A stretch of 64,000 nt of DNA from Stutzerimonas balearica DSM 6083 (GCF_000818015.1 NZ_CP007511.1:3172501-3236500); one strand, 5' to 3'. Shown: positions 31,872-40,732, counted from the first letter of the stretch. Notes: generated by a model from the sequence alone, not told the origin. Numbers and translations are program-made.

Positions 31872-32519
31872 CTACGGCACCGCGACGCGCTGCGTCTGGC
31901 CGTTCACCTGGAACACGCCCGCCTGCGCCTCGATGGACTGCAGTTGCCAGCCGCCCTCGGCATCGCCCTCGCGCAGCAGCCGGGCGCCCGCAAGCGAGGC
32001 CGCGGCGGTGGAGGTGATCGACAGAAAGCGCTCGCCTCCACGCAGCTCCACGCCGAGCACCCGGAACGGCGGCTCCGGCACCTTGGGCTTCGTCGCAACC
32101 GGAGCGCGCGGGCGAGCGGCAGATGCCACCTGCCGGGTCCTCTCCAGGCGGGTCTCGATTCCGTTCACGCGCGCCTGCAGCGTCTGCAGGTCGACGGCCA
32201 GGGCCCTCGTCTCGTCGGCCTCTTCGAGGCGCGCCATCCGCTCGTCCAGCGCCTGCCGCGCGGTGGCGAATTCTGCCTGGCTGATCGGCACCGGCCGGCG
32301 CTTGTCCGCATCGGCCTGTCGTTCGAGATCGGCCACGCGCAGGCCCAGCGCGTTGACCTGCGCATCCTGTGCGCTGCTCTGGGTCTGTTCGGTGAGCCGC
32401 GACAGGCCGACGCTGTTGATGAGTGCCACGGCACTGATGAGCAGCAGCCAGAAGGCCGCGGCGACCTTGAGCCAGCGCGTGCGGGAATTGCGCTCGGATG
32501 GCGCTTGGGGAAAGGTCAT
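31872..32519 (-). CDS. Membrane-anchored coiled-coil ICE protein
   Basis: A 215-residue bitopic protein: one membrane helix (about residues 19-38), a periplasmic coiled coil (about 40-120, rich in Leu, Arg, Glu and Gln), and a small C-terminal beta-rich domain (FRVLGVELRGGERFLSI...). It is cotranscribed with the PilL-N gene (four-base overlap). I cannot name the family, though a gene of this type is normal at this position in the ICE class. Confidence 0.75.
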   Translation of the reverse strand: MTFPQAPSERNSRTRWLKVAAAFWLLLISAVALINSVGLSRLTEQTQSSAQDAQVNALGLRVADLERQADADKRRPVPISQAEFATARQALDERMARLEEADETRALAVDLQTLQARVNGIETRLERTRQVASAARPRAPVATKPKVPEPPFRVLGVELRGGERFLSITSTAAASLAGARLLREGDAEGGWQLQSIEAQAGVFQVNGQTQRVAVP

Positions 32520-33070
32520 GGCTGCAGCTCCTCGGGCCGGTCGGCGTCCGGCACGGGCGTGGCGGTGCCGGGCGGGTTGGCGGAAAGGAAGGTGGGAGCA
32601 CCGTGCCGGCTGAAGCAGACCTGGCGGGTCAAGTCATCGACCGAGAGCTCCCAGGCGGGGCCGGCAAGGGTCAGCAAGGCATCGCGCAGCATCAGCGGGC
32701 CCAGGCGCAGGTGTGCGGCAGGCAGCGGCAGCGCGTAGAGGGTGGCGGCCTCGGCCGCATCGCAGAGCCGATAGCCGGAGCGCAGCAAGACGTGGCGCAT
32801 GGCATCGCCCACGCTGGCATCGAGCATGGGCGGAATCGAGACTTCCACCGCCTGCTGCAAGAGATCACGCTGCGCAGGTTCCGGTACCAGCTCGACCAGG
32901 GTGTAGCGGCCGTAGCGGGCCACCGGAACCAGCCCCTGGTCCACCACCGAAGCTATCTCGTCGGGTGGCGCTTCTAACTGATCAGGGGTGGCCGGTGTCG
33001 TCGTGCAACCGGGCAGTAGGCCGCTGAGCACGGCGAAGATGCAGAGGAAACGAGGCAGAGACGGCAGCAT
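32516..33070 (-). CDS. PilL-N/TIGR03748-like lipoprotein
   Basis: A 184-residue lipoprotein: signal peptide with lipobox LLPGC (Cys22) followed by TTTPATPDQ. The mature domain, with YGRYTLVELVPEPAQRDLLQQ and YRLCD, matches the PilL N-terminal/TIGR03748 family, which resembles secretin-associated pilus proteins. ATG 33070 is chosen because the signal peptide begins there. It is the first gene of conjugation block B. Confidence 0.85.
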   Translation of the reverse strand: MLPSLPRFLCIFAVLSGLLPGCTTTPATPDQLEAPPDEIASVVDQGLVPVARYGRYTLVELVPEPAQRDLLQQAVEVSIPPMLDASVGDAMRHVLLRSGYRLCDAAEAATLYALPLPAAHLRLGPLMLRDALLTLAGPAWELSVDDLTRQVCFSRHGAPTFLSANPPGTATPVPDADRPEELQP

Positions 33071-33150
33071 GTGGCACCCCACTGTGACGGGATGCCTTCA
33101 CCTTTGCAGAAACGTGCTGCGCGGGATGCCGAAAATCCGAAACGCGCGGC

Positions 33151-33173
33151 GCCCCATTTCCCAAGGGAGGGGC
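33151..33173 (-). promoter_or_regulatory. Leader hairpin upstream of the PilL-N gene
   Basis: GCCCC at 33151 pairs with GGGGC at 33169, with an inner TCCC/GGGA stem. It resembles the G/C leader hairpins found before many genes in 47-56 kb. The rest of the 247-base gap to the next gene shows no coding sequence. Confidence 0.35.
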
Positions 33174-33317
33174 ACATATCAATCAGCCAGCGTGACTGGC
33201 TCGCTGCTGGGCCGGAACTGCGACGATGGATCTATAGAGGCTGGAAAGTGCTGCCGGGGCTGGCAGCTCGGTGGGAGGCAGGGCAACGCTCTTTCTCACA
33301 TGGACGGAAGACAGGGG

Positions 33318-33605
33318 TCATCGAATCATCGCCAAGAGGCCAATTGCGACAACAACGCCAATGACACCGGAAGCGGCAACAGCCCCCCATGTTCCCAGCT
33401 TTGGTTTCAGCCAGTAATAGCTGCCAAAGGCAACCAACCCGCCGACAAGGCCAAACAGCTTGACGATGATAACGGCCAGAATGGACGGCCAAAGCCAGTC
33501 CCATGAACCAGACTTCTTCTCGGTCGTAGCTGGTGCTGGCGTAGCCGCTGGCGTCGTTGTGGACGCCGGCGCAGATGACGGTGCGTTCGGATCTTCGTAA
33601 GCCAT
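33318..33605 (-). CDS. Small two-helix membrane protein with the AYEDPNAPS tag
   Basis: A 95-residue protein. An N-terminal tag MAYEDPNAPS, identical to that of the adjacent RDD protein, is followed by an Ala/Thr/Pro-rich linker and two hydrophobic helices (about residues 37-62 and 71-93). It is the last gene of the Hsp70 cargo operon, 18 bases after the RDD gene. No family recognised. The shared tag suggests a common partner or a partial duplication. Confidence 0.65.
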   Translation of the reverse strand: MAYEDPNAPSSAPASTTTPAATPAPATTEKKSGSWDWLWPSILAVIIVKLFGLVGGLVAFGSYYWLKPKLGTWGAVAASGVIGVVVAIGLLAMIR

Positions 33606-33623
33606 TGTCTTCTCCTGTTGTGG

Positions 33624-34253
33624 TTATCGATTTCCTACGGCGTTCAATGCGCTCATCAAAATCAGCACAGCAAAGACGGCGGCGGTACACACAAGCGCGC
33701 GAACCACCCCCCATTTTTTGTGGAGTACCACTGCGCCGGCAGATGTATCCCACAACGTCGTGCCCGTTTTCGTGAGCCGCCGATACGCGAACAGTTGGGT
33801 GAAAAGTGCGACGAATGGAATGCCAAAGCCCACGCCCTGAACAAAGACCAGAAATGAGCGATTCAGCGCCTCAGAAAACGACAGCAAGTTGCCACCTGGG
33901 TGTGCGATCTTGATGCCGAACAGCCACTTTGCCGGGGTGGTCCCAAACAACGATAGCAACAAAGCCTCGGCAGGCAACCAAACCAGATACAGCACGATAC
34001 TGGCGACAATTGGGTTCTCTACTGCCTTTGCGAAGCCCGCCGCCTGTACGGGCATCGCCGCGCTGAAAGCGAATATCAAGAGAAGAAACAACACAAATCC
34101 AGCCGTGCAGATGTCAACCGTGCGAGCAAACAGCCTTCTCCATGGGTGATGCTTCCCTCCAAGAAAACTCTTGCTTTGATCAACGGGTGAACTTGATTCC
34201 TGGACGTAGTTAGCGGAGACAGGCGACGGTGCGTTGGGGTCTTCGTAGGCCAT
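33624..34253 (-). CDS. RDD-family membrane protein with the AYEDPNAPS tag
   Basis: A 209-residue membrane protein. After the tag MAYEDPNAPS and a polar linker, the RDD signature RRLFARTVD begins the membrane domain, which has four hydrophobic segments and the family segment GTTPAKWLFGIKI. RDD proteins are small membrane proteins, some of them transporters; the substrate here is unknown. Tight spacing (18 bases on each side) places it in the Hsp70 cargo operon. Confidence 0.8.
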   Translation of the reverse strand: MAYEDPNAPSPVSANYVQESSSPVDQSKSFLGGKHHPWRRLFARTVDICTAGFVLFLLLIFAFSAAMPVQAAGFAKAVENPIVASIVLYLVWLPAEALLLSLFGTTPAKWLFGIKIAHPGGNLLSFSEALNRSFLVFVQGVGFGIPFVALFTQLFAYRRLTKTGTTLWDTSAGAVVLHKKWGVVRALVCTAAVFAVLILMSALNAVGNR

Positions 34254-34271
34254 TGGCTGTTCCTGTTCTTC

Positions 34272-34925
34272 TTATCGAATTACGATGCTGTTCTTCAATC
34301 GATTGTGGGCAGCGATTGCCTGCTGATCACCTTCAATGTACGAAAGAGTGATCAATGCCTTTTCGGCGCCCAGCGGCACGTGGTACTGGGCTACTCTCAT
34401 CGTCTCTGCCGAGTTGACGGATGATGTGCGTCCATAGCGAATGATCAGGGCGGTCTGGCCTCCAATGGGTTCAACGGCAAAGCTGGGGCGTCCGACCTCC
34501 TTCATTCCATACTTCGCCATCCCCGCCCACATCGTTGGAGACTCTTCGCGCCAGACTTCCGCCAAATCTCTCAACACCTGCTGCTTATTGGCCTGAACCT
34601 CCTGCCTAACGTCTGCTTGAGTAAGTGGCGGTTCCATTGGAATGAACGACACCCGGACAAACACCCGGGAGGGTGCTGGATAGGACTGCACCGATAGCGA
34701 GGCCACATGATCAATAGCCACGCCAGTCATCTTTTCGCTGAATTCCTTGACACGCCTGCGCTGTTCGGCATCACTGATCGTCCAGTCGCCCGGCACTTCA
34801 AGCTGGACCCGCCCTTTGACGTTGAGCTTGGTGTAACCGGCTGACTGCGCGGCCACCGGCATGGCGACCGCAGCCAACAAGCAGAAGCACAGGGCGAAGA
34901 ATATTGTTCTGGAATTGTTCATCAT
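34272..34925 (-). CDS. Exported protein of unknown function
   Basis: A 217-residue protein with a clear signal peptide (about 27 residues, ending near PVAAQ). The mature domain starts with KLNVKGRVQLEVPGDWTISD, which has the feel of a PsbP/DUF1795-like fold, but I cannot assign it. ATG 34925 (or 34922) overlaps the stop of the upstream membrane-anchored protein by one base, so the two are translated together. Probably periplasmic. Confidence 0.65.
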   Translation of the reverse strand: MMNNSRTIFFALCFCLLAAVAMPVAAQSAGYTKLNVKGRVQLEVPGDWTISDAEQRRRVKEFSEKMTGVAIDHVASLSVQSYPAPSRVFVRVSFIPMEPPLTQADVRQEVQANKQQVLRDLAEVWREESPTMWAGMAKYGMKEVGRPSFAVEPIGGQTALIIRYGRTSSVNSAETMRVAQYHVPLGAEKALITLSYIEGDQQAIAAHNRLKNSIVIR

Positions 34926-35974
34926 CAGTTCTCGGTGAGGAGGCTGTTCAGCAACTCCTGCTGGACAGCTTGCAGTTGGCCACGGCTCTGTGGTGAACCG
35001 GTTCCCTCATAAACGTTGATCGAGAGCGGCAGGGAGTTCAGGAGCGTTATTGCGCTGATTCCCGAAATTGGTCGGCTGCTTTCCCCAACGCTCATGTTCA
35101 TCCGCATGGAAAAATAGACCGCGTTCCCGTCCCGCCCAATCGGTTCAAACTTCATGTCTGTTAGGGCGACGTCGCTATTCTCGAACGACGCTTTCAGCCG
35201 TCGATTGAGCTCGGCGGAATTCACCCGGGGAGTCGACTTGGAAAGGCCGGAAAGGAACGCCTCTCGCGGCATCTCGATTCGCTGGAAATTCCCCTTCGGG
35301 CCGATAAGTTGGATTTGCAGCCAGTGATCCAGCATGTCCCTGCGGCCCGCTCGGTAGTCCTCCAGTTCGGAGCAACGGACTGCTGCGTGCACGAGGCGCG
35401 AACCTTCTGCGAGGGAACGCTTAGCCAAGTCCATGAGCTCGACTTCGCGCGCCGACTTACCCGGCGTGCAATAGCCACTTGGATTGGAGAACAGGACCTG
35501 CTGACCAAGCACGTTCACCGACTCCGCAGCCGCGCGTTGCTGGATAACTGTCTCCAGGGCAGCCTGCCGATTCTGCGTGACTGGCGCGACAGTTGGCGGT
35601 GGATAGGAGGGGGCCGCGGTGACGGGGGCTTGAGCAACTGGTGCCGTCGCCGAGCGGGTGGGCTCGTTCTTGGTCGAGTTGACGAAGACAATGAGCAGAA
35701 GCCCGATGCCCAAGCCGATACCGACCATCCATTTACCGGTGGCCGCGTCTGATGAGCCGTCGCTCTTTGATTTGGATGGCGGTGGAACAATTGAGGCAGA
35801 CGGTGCTTCCTCGGCCTGTCTGGGTGGCGCTTCGGGAACCGGAGCGGGGTTGGGCGGCGGAGTTACTTGTGGCGTGGACTCGCCGGCTGGGCTGCCTTCG
35901 TCGACATCCGAAACAAGTGTCGAAAGGCCTGAGAAGCCTTTGGCGTTTCCATTTTGTTTGTCGTCAGCAGCCAC
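34925..35974 (-). CDS. Bitopic membrane protein with the GFSGLSTLVSDVD motif
   Basis: A 349-residue protein. Near the N terminus it carries KGFSGLSTLVSDVD, almost identical to the peptidoglycan-binding repeat protein (39206-40732). A Pro-rich cytosolic segment follows, then one membrane helix starting with GKWMVGIGLG (about residues 80-98), and a periplasmic domain of about 240 residues with two cysteines. The periplasmic part is not recognised. The layout suggests a protein that docks to a cytosolic partner by its N-terminal motif while its main domain works in the envelope. Confidence 0.65.
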   Translation of the reverse strand: MAADDKQNGNAKGFSGLSTLVSDVDEGSPAGESTPQVTPPPNPAPVPEAPPRQAEEAPSASIVPPPSKSKSDGSSDAATGKWMVGIGLGIGLLLIVFVNSTKNEPTRSATAPVAQAPVTAAPSYPPPTVAPVTQNRQAALETVIQQRAAAESVNVLGQQVLFSNPSGYCTPGKSAREVELMDLAKRSLAEGSRLVHAAVRCSELEDYRAGRRDMLDHWLQIQLIGPKGNFQRIEMPREAFLSGLSKSTPRVNSAELNRRLKASFENSDVALTDMKFEPIGRDGNAVYFSMRMNMSVGESSRPISGISAITLLNSLPLSINVYEGTGSPQSRGQLQAVQQELLNSLLTEN

Positions 35975-35991
35975 GGCTCTTCATCTCCTCT

Positions 35992-36486
35992 TCAAAGCCG
36001 CAGCTTCGTATAGACGCCTTCGACCATACAGTCGTCTCCGTCTTCGAAGCGAAGTTGTCCGAACCCAGAAGCCGAAATTGTCAGGTAGGCTTCTTCGCCG
36101 AGCGCAAGGGAGAGACAGGTCGATGTCTTGATGTACGAATCTGTTCCGAGGACCTCGTACCAATCATCATCTTCACGACTGACCGTCACCACGTACTTAC
36201 CAGCCTTCTGCTTCGACAGACCAAAAACCGCCTTCACATCGCACTTGTCCTTGCTGTCGAAGAAGATTAGCTCTCCGCCGTAGCCGGACGCCTTGAAAAT
36301 GGCCTCTTCAGAGTAGGCATACACGTAGCAGTAGCGCGTCTGGATGATGATGTCTTTGCCGTCGATCTTGTAAACGTTGCTGCCCTTGCGGGTCAGGCTC
36401 ACCTCATAGTTTTCAGCCAGAACTGGCCCGGCCTGAAGGGTCATCAATGCGGCAAGCGTGGCCAGCAGGGTCTTCTTCATGACCAT
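35992..36486 (-). CDS. Exported cysteine-containing protein of unknown function
   Basis: A 164-residue protein with a signal peptide (about 25 residues, ending near PVLAEN). The mature part is beta-rich, with four to five cysteines (RYCYVY, DKCDV, STCLS, DDCMV) that may form disulfides in the periplasm. No family recognised. It lies three bases upstream of nothing but its operon partner's stop on one side (36490) and 17 bases before the membrane-anchored protein gene. Confidence 0.6.
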   Translation of the reverse strand: MVMKKTLLATLAALMTLQAGPVLAENYEVSLTRKGSNVYKIDGKDIIIQTRYCYVYAYSEEAIFKASGYGGELIFFDSKDKCDVKAVFGLSKQKAGKYVVTVSREDDDWYEVLGTDSYIKTSTCLSLALGEEAYLTISASGFGQLRFEDGDDCMVEGVYTKLRL

Positions 36487-36489
36487 CGC

Positions 36490-37134
36490 CTATTGGGTCT
36501 GGAAGCTCGACAAGCGGCTTTTCACGAGGTCGAGCTTGGCCTTATGGGCCAGTGGCCTGTTGAAAACACGATTCTGGATTTGGTCGGACACCTTGCTGAT
36601 GGCGATGTACGCCATGCTCAAGCCAGACTCCCGCTCTGAGGCCTTCTTCTCGACGAAATCGTATGGGAAGTTCTCGCAGAACTTGTGGAAGCCGGAGAAC
36701 TGCGCGACATCCTTCGTGAATCGGAAGCCGTCTGGGGTCAGGCGCGAGCGCCGTGGATGGTAGAGGTCAACGAAAAAGATGAACCATCCGCTTCCGTCGA
36801 ATGTCACGGCCTCAAACACGTCCACTTTATCGATGGCCCCGAGGCGATGAAAAAGAATGCGCTGCCCCGACTGCGTTTCGAGTCTGGACAGATATGCCAG
36901 TTGACCGATCGGCCCGTTAACCGGGATGGGGTTCGTCTCAGTAAAGCCAAATGGGCCAGAGCCGTTCGGGTCCTTGTCGTAGGCAGGCGCAGATTCCAGC
37001 ATCACCTTCATCATTGGATGAACGAGCTCCAACTGGAACTTTTCGTCATCCAGGATGCGATGGATGTGCGCAAGCGCCTCACGTAACGCCTTGTCTTCTT
37101 TGTTGCCCCCGAAGAGGTTTGATAAAAATCCCAT
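36490..37134 (-). CDS. Cytosolic protein of unknown function
   Basis: A 214-residue protein without signal or membrane segment, starting MGFLSNLFGGNKEDKALREALAH; ATG 37134 is preferred because this short amphipathic start (GFLSNLFGG) is typical and GGGGG lies upstream. The remainder is mixed alpha/beta with no motif I can name. It sits between the J-like/PH-like gene and the exported cysteine-containing protein gene. The hydrophobic N-terminal start may touch the membrane. Confidence 0.55.
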   Translation of the reverse strand: MGFLSNLFGGNKEDKALREALAHIHRILDDEKFQLELVHPMMKVMLESAPAYDKDPNGSGPFGFTETNPIPVNGPIGQLAYLSRLETQSGQRILFHRLGAIDKVDVFEAVTFDGSGWFIFFVDLYHPRRSRLTPDGFRFTKDVAQFSGFHKFCENFPYDFVEKKASERESGLSMAYIAISKVSDQIQNRVFNRPLAHKAKLDLVKSRLSSFQTQ

Positions 37135-37165
37135 ATAAGCTGCCCCCAAAGTCGAATGGATTACG

Positions 37166-39190
37166 TCATTGCAGCAGTTCGCTCAGTCGGCGCAGTCCGG
37201 GCTTCTTGAAAGCCATGCGAATGAGCTGCTCCAGGATGTGCGTGTTTGCGACGTGAATGTAGGAAATGCCGACATTGGTTTTCTTGTCGTCCTTGGACCC
37301 GATGCAGAACGATCCATCAGCATTCCATATCTGCACCTGCCCCCACGTGCACCGCACCCTTTCATTGGCACCCAGGAATTTGTGCTTCACCAAGGTGATG
37401 CCATCGTCGTGAAGGAGTGCGTCGCCGAAGTACAGGTCCCGCCCATCCTTCAGCGCTTCCAGCATCTCACCCAGCAGGCGGACGCACACGGCTCGCCAAA
37501 GCTTGTCGATGAACTTGCTGTAGATGTCCTCTTTCTTTAGCTCGACAACCGCCTCAGAGCGTTTGTCTCCGAAGGCAATGGTGTAGGTCGTCCCCGTCGG
37601 CACGCCGTTGACGGAGTGGCGCACGCCACCCCAGCGAACTCGAGTGATCGAGTCCAGAGAAAAACTCTGTCCTTTCCACGAGATGCCATCGGGTGAAATG
37701 CTCAGGGTGTCCTTGAACATCACACCAATTTCAGCGCGGTAGGTTATCTCGTGCGCCCACTCGTCTCTTCGTGCTACCGCCTGCTTCCGCTCTTGGATGA
37801 TATCGGCAAGCGCATCTGCATCCTGCTCAACGCGCTCAGACACTTCAGGTAGCTCGGCAAACAACTCTTGAAGCAGGCCAGTCAGCCGTTGGGACTGCGT
37901 CAACATGTCATGCGTGTTGAACAGGTCGATGGCGAGGATACGTATTTCGTAGGCCAGGTCACGGCTTGCTTCATGATCGATGCCGCGCGCTTTGGCACTC
38001 AGCTGGATAGGCTGGGCGACCTTGTCCCAATTACGTGCTACGGCATCAAGCTTGTCCACATACGGCTTGACGGCAGCTTCACCCGAGTTCGCCGAGTCAC
38101 GGGCGGCTTTGATCAGCTTGTGGACGTTCTCAGCTTCCTTCTGAAGAAAGCCCTGGGTTTCCACTTCGTAGCTATCGACGAGGTCATCGATCAGTTCGGG
38201 CGCGTGATCCTCGCCGCCCAACGTAACCTCCTCCACCGTGTCCGTCATGACCTGCACAAGCGTCGTCGGTGGCAGCCTGTCGAGGGCGTCCTTGATGGCG
38301 CTGCGGTAGTACCGTTTACGTTCCGCCAGTTCGGCTTCAATTTGATCGAGTGCCCGGACCTCCGGGAAGCCAGAGGCAGCACGGTCTTCATTGATATCGC
38401 GCAGAACATCTTCAGGATCGATCTCATCCACGAGGTAAGCAACCTCCTGAATGAAACTTGCCAGGTCATCCGCATCGTGTTCGCCATCCACCGCCTCGAA
38501 GGCAGCGGCAAGCAAATTCAAGTGCGCAAGCGTGGGCAGGCCAGCCCCGCCCCGGGCCACAAAAGGATCATAGAGCAGACCTTCAACGAGCAGGGATGCC
38601 TTTCGTGGAGAAACGCCGGGAAGCCATGCGATCTCTGCACTCAACCTAGTGCGTGGATTCGTTAGATCAGAGCGTGCCTTCTGGCAGACATCGTGGTCCA
38701 GCTCCAAAGACTTCTCTTCAGCCAATTCAACGATTCGCCTGCGGTCGTCGCGGGTGGTCACACCGAGAATCGCGAAGGGCGTCTGATGGAGTGCGGTTGT
38801 TTTCAGTGTGCGTCGAGCACTGACGCGCGGCACAGAAGCGCTTCTCGCCGGTTGCCCGGTGGGCGGGGCTGTCGGGCGCGAAGACGCAGCTGTTGGCATG
38901 GGCATCGCAGATGCGCCTGATGTCGGTTGAGCACCGAGCATCGCCATAAGCTGCGGGTCCTTCAAGGCTTCTTGAGCCTGTGCCAATGCATCAGATGGCA
39001 CGGAAAACTTCAAATGATTGCGAAGCTCGTGGCTGTAATGTGCCAGCTGCGTTTTCGAAGAGAGGTGATCAGTAAGCACGAGTGACAAAGCCAGCTCGCT
39101 GTTTAATCGAGGAGTGGTTCCGCATGCACCGCAGGCGAGCAATGCGCCTGACTTCTCTGAACCACATTTAAAACAAATTGCCATGCCCAT
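37166..39190 (-). CDS. Zinc-ribbon protein with degenerate J-like and PH-like domains
   Basis: A 674-residue cytosolic protein. An N-terminal zinc ribbon has Cys6, Cys9, Cys20 and Cys23. Residues 137-190 (TPFAILGVTTRDDRRRIVELAE...) resemble a J-domain in spacing, but the HPD tripeptide needed to stimulate Hsp70 is absent. A long helical middle part follows, and the last 180 residues contain two beta-rich units (SISPDGISWKGQSFSLDSI and DDGITLVKHKFLG) that look like bacterial PH-like domains. With an Hsp70 gene in the same operon, a role as adaptor or client-delivery factor is plausible. The domain calls are by eye. Confidence 0.6.
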   Translation of the reverse strand: MGMAICFKCGSEKSGALLACGACGTTPRLNSELALSLVLTDHLSSKTQLAHYSHELRNHLKFSVPSDALAQAQEALKDPQLMAMLGAQPTSGASAMPMPTAASSRPTAPPTGQPARSASVPRVSARRTLKTTALHQTPFAILGVTTRDDRRRIVELAEEKSLELDHDVCQKARSDLTNPRTRLSAEIAWLPGVSPRKASLLVEGLLYDPFVARGGAGLPTLAHLNLLAAAFEAVDGEHDADDLASFIQEVAYLVDEIDPEDVLRDINEDRAASGFPEVRALDQIEAELAERKRYYRSAIKDALDRLPPTTLVQVMTDTVEEVTLGGEDHAPELIDDLVDSYEVETQGFLQKEAENVHKLIKAARDSANSGEAAVKPYVDKLDAVARNWDKVAQPIQLSAKARGIDHEASRDLAYEIRILAIDLFNTHDMLTQSQRLTGLLQELFAELPEVSERVEQDADALADIIQERKQAVARRDEWAHEITYRAEIGVMFKDTLSISPDGISWKGQSFSLDSITRVRWGGVRHSVNGVPTGTTYTIAFGDKRSEAVVELKKEDIYSKFIDKLWRAVCVRLLGEMLEALKDGRDLYFGDALLHDDGITLVKHKFLGANERVRCTWGQVQIWNADGSFCIGSKDDKKTNVGISYIHVANTHILEQLIRMAFKKPGLRRLSELLQ

Positions 39191-39205
39191 GACTGTGCCC
39201 GTCCG

Positions 39206-40732
39206 CTAATTACGTAGTCTTGCCAACTGCTGAGACAGACAGCGGTTGTACGCGGCCGGACCATTGACATACTTGTCTGTTGAGCAGGCGGCCTCGATTG
39301 AATTTCTCTCTGTAGTTGAAAGTCTTGATAGATCTGGTCGCCCACCCTGTCGTTCCAACGCTACGAGTTGATTGTTGAGGCATCTGTTGTAAGCCGCTGG
39401 TCCGTTGACGTACTTATCCGTTGAGCACGCAGCTTCAATCGATTGCCTCTCAGGGGATGAGAGTCGGGACAAATCAGGACGCCTAGCTCCCTGACCGGAC
39501 ATTGCTGCGAGTTGATTTGCCAGGCACTCGTTATAAGCAGCAGGTCCGTTGACGTACTTGTCTGTGGAGCATGCCGCCTCAATGGATTGCTGCTCGGCCG
39601 AGGACAGGACGCTTAAATTCGGTCGTCTTACACCCGCGGCCAAAGCTGCCTTCTGCCTTTCAACACATGCACGATAAGCAGCCGGCCCATTCACATATTT
39701 GTCAGTCGAGCATGCCGCTTCTAGCGATGCAGATTCTGCAGCTGATAACTGCACAGATGTGGTGGTTGGACGGCTCTCTGGCTGTGGTCGTGACGAGCGG
39801 GTAGGAGCTTGCTGAAGCTGGAGAAGCAACGCTTGATCTGCGACACCCGTGGCGGCTAACCCCCTGTCTTGCTGAAAAGCGATGATGGCAGCACGAGTGC
39901 CCCTTCCCATCAGCCCATCGGCGGGGCCGGCACTGTAGCCAAGTTCATTAAGCTTCCGTTGAATAGCTTGTACAGTCGCATCCGGAGCAGGACGCGCGGG
40001 CGCTGGTGCTGGTGCTGGTGCTGGTGCCGACAGGGAGCCAGTGGATGGACCGCGAGCGAATCGGCTCCTTCCTTCTGCCTGAAGTTGGCCCCGATACGGC
40101 TCAACGTCACGGCGTGCCCTCTCCAAAGCACCGCTTCTATAGCGGAAACGGCCACAGCGACTGTTGTAGTCAGCCACCATGGCATTGAACCGATCGACAT
40201 CGGAGTCGCTGTAGTTGTTGAGAGCGGCCTTCGCGCCCTCCATGCGGATGTCTTCGGCCAGGCAATACCGAATCTGAGCCGTTGAAAACACCAAGTCCTG
40301 ACCAACTGGCGGCTTTGATTCTTGTGGCCCGGAGGGGGCTTGCGGTGGAGCAGGCGGCGAATAGCTCGGCGCTGCACTCTGCGCGGGCGGTGAGTAGGCG
40401 GGAGCGGGAGCCGGAGACGGAGACGGAGTGTTCTTGTTGGACTGGCCAATGAGCAAAAGCAGGCCAACGACGGCAGCTATGCCCAGTATCCATTTGCCCC
40501 CAGACGAGCCAGAAGACGGTTGCGGAGGCTCTTGATACGCCTGACGCTGAGTCGGCTGCTGCGGTCGAGGAGCTTCCGAGTCTGGGCGTTCGGTGGATTT
40601 CGTCGAGCCGGCCGATTCCGTCTTAGGCGCAGGGGGCGGCGGTGTCGTGTCCACGTCGGACACGAGCGATGAAAGGCCGGCGAAACCCTTGCCTTCATTT
40701 TTCTTGTTGTTTTCTTCCTCCGCTGCCACCAC
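39206..40732 (-). CDS. Membrane-anchored peptidoglycan-binding protein with four C-terminal repeats
   Basis: A 508-residue protein. It begins with the KGFAGLSSLVSDVD motif, then has a Pro/Gln-rich cytosolic stretch, one membrane helix starting GKWILGIAAV (about residues 80-97), an Ala-Pro linker, a PG_binding_1 domain (VQAIQRKLNELGYSAGPADG and GRGTRAAIIAFQQ), and four tandem repeats of about 47 residues containing ACSTDKYVNGPAAY and a paired cysteine 15 residues after the first. It should reach from the cytosol through the membrane to the cell wall. The repeats are close to identical, so recent duplication or strong constraint is likely. Confidence 0.75.
   Translation of the reverse strand: MVAAEEENNKKNEGKGFAGLSSLVSDVDTTPPPPAPKTESAGSTKSTERPDSEAPRPQQPTQRQAYQEPPQPSSGSSGGKWILGIAAVVGLLLLIGQSNKNTPSPSPAPAPAYSPPAQSAAPSYSPPAPPQAPSGPQESKPPVGQDLVFSTAQIRYCLAEDIRMEGAKAALNNYSDSDVDRFNAMVADYNSRCGRFRYRSGALERARRDVEPYRGQLQAEGRSRFARGPSTGSLSAPAPAPAPAPARPAPDATVQAIQRKLNELGYSAGPADGLMGRGTRAAIIAFQQDRGLAATGVADQALLLQLQQAPTRSSRPQPESRPTTTSVQLSAAESASLEAACSTDKYVNGPAAYRACVERQKAALAAGVRRPNLSVLSSAEQQSIEAACSTDKYVNGPAAYNECLANQLAAMSGQGARRPDLSRLSSPERQSIEAACSTDKYVNGPAAYNRCLNNQLVALERQGGRPDLSRLSTTERNSIEAACSTDKYVNGPAAYNRCLSQQLARLRN
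39209..39760 (-). repeat. Four in-frame tandem coding repeats
   Basis: Four units of about 141-147 bases each encode LS-x-ER-x-SIEAACSTDKYVNGPAAY followed by CL and a QL-rich linker. Unit lengths are multiples of three, so copy-number change would keep the frame. Confidence 0.75.
40001..40027. repeat. Hexanucleotide repeat encoding Ala-Pro
   Basis: About four GCTGGT units in the linker region of the peptidoglycan-binding protein gene encode alternating Ala and Pro. Slippage by whole units would not shift the frame. Confidence 0.6.
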
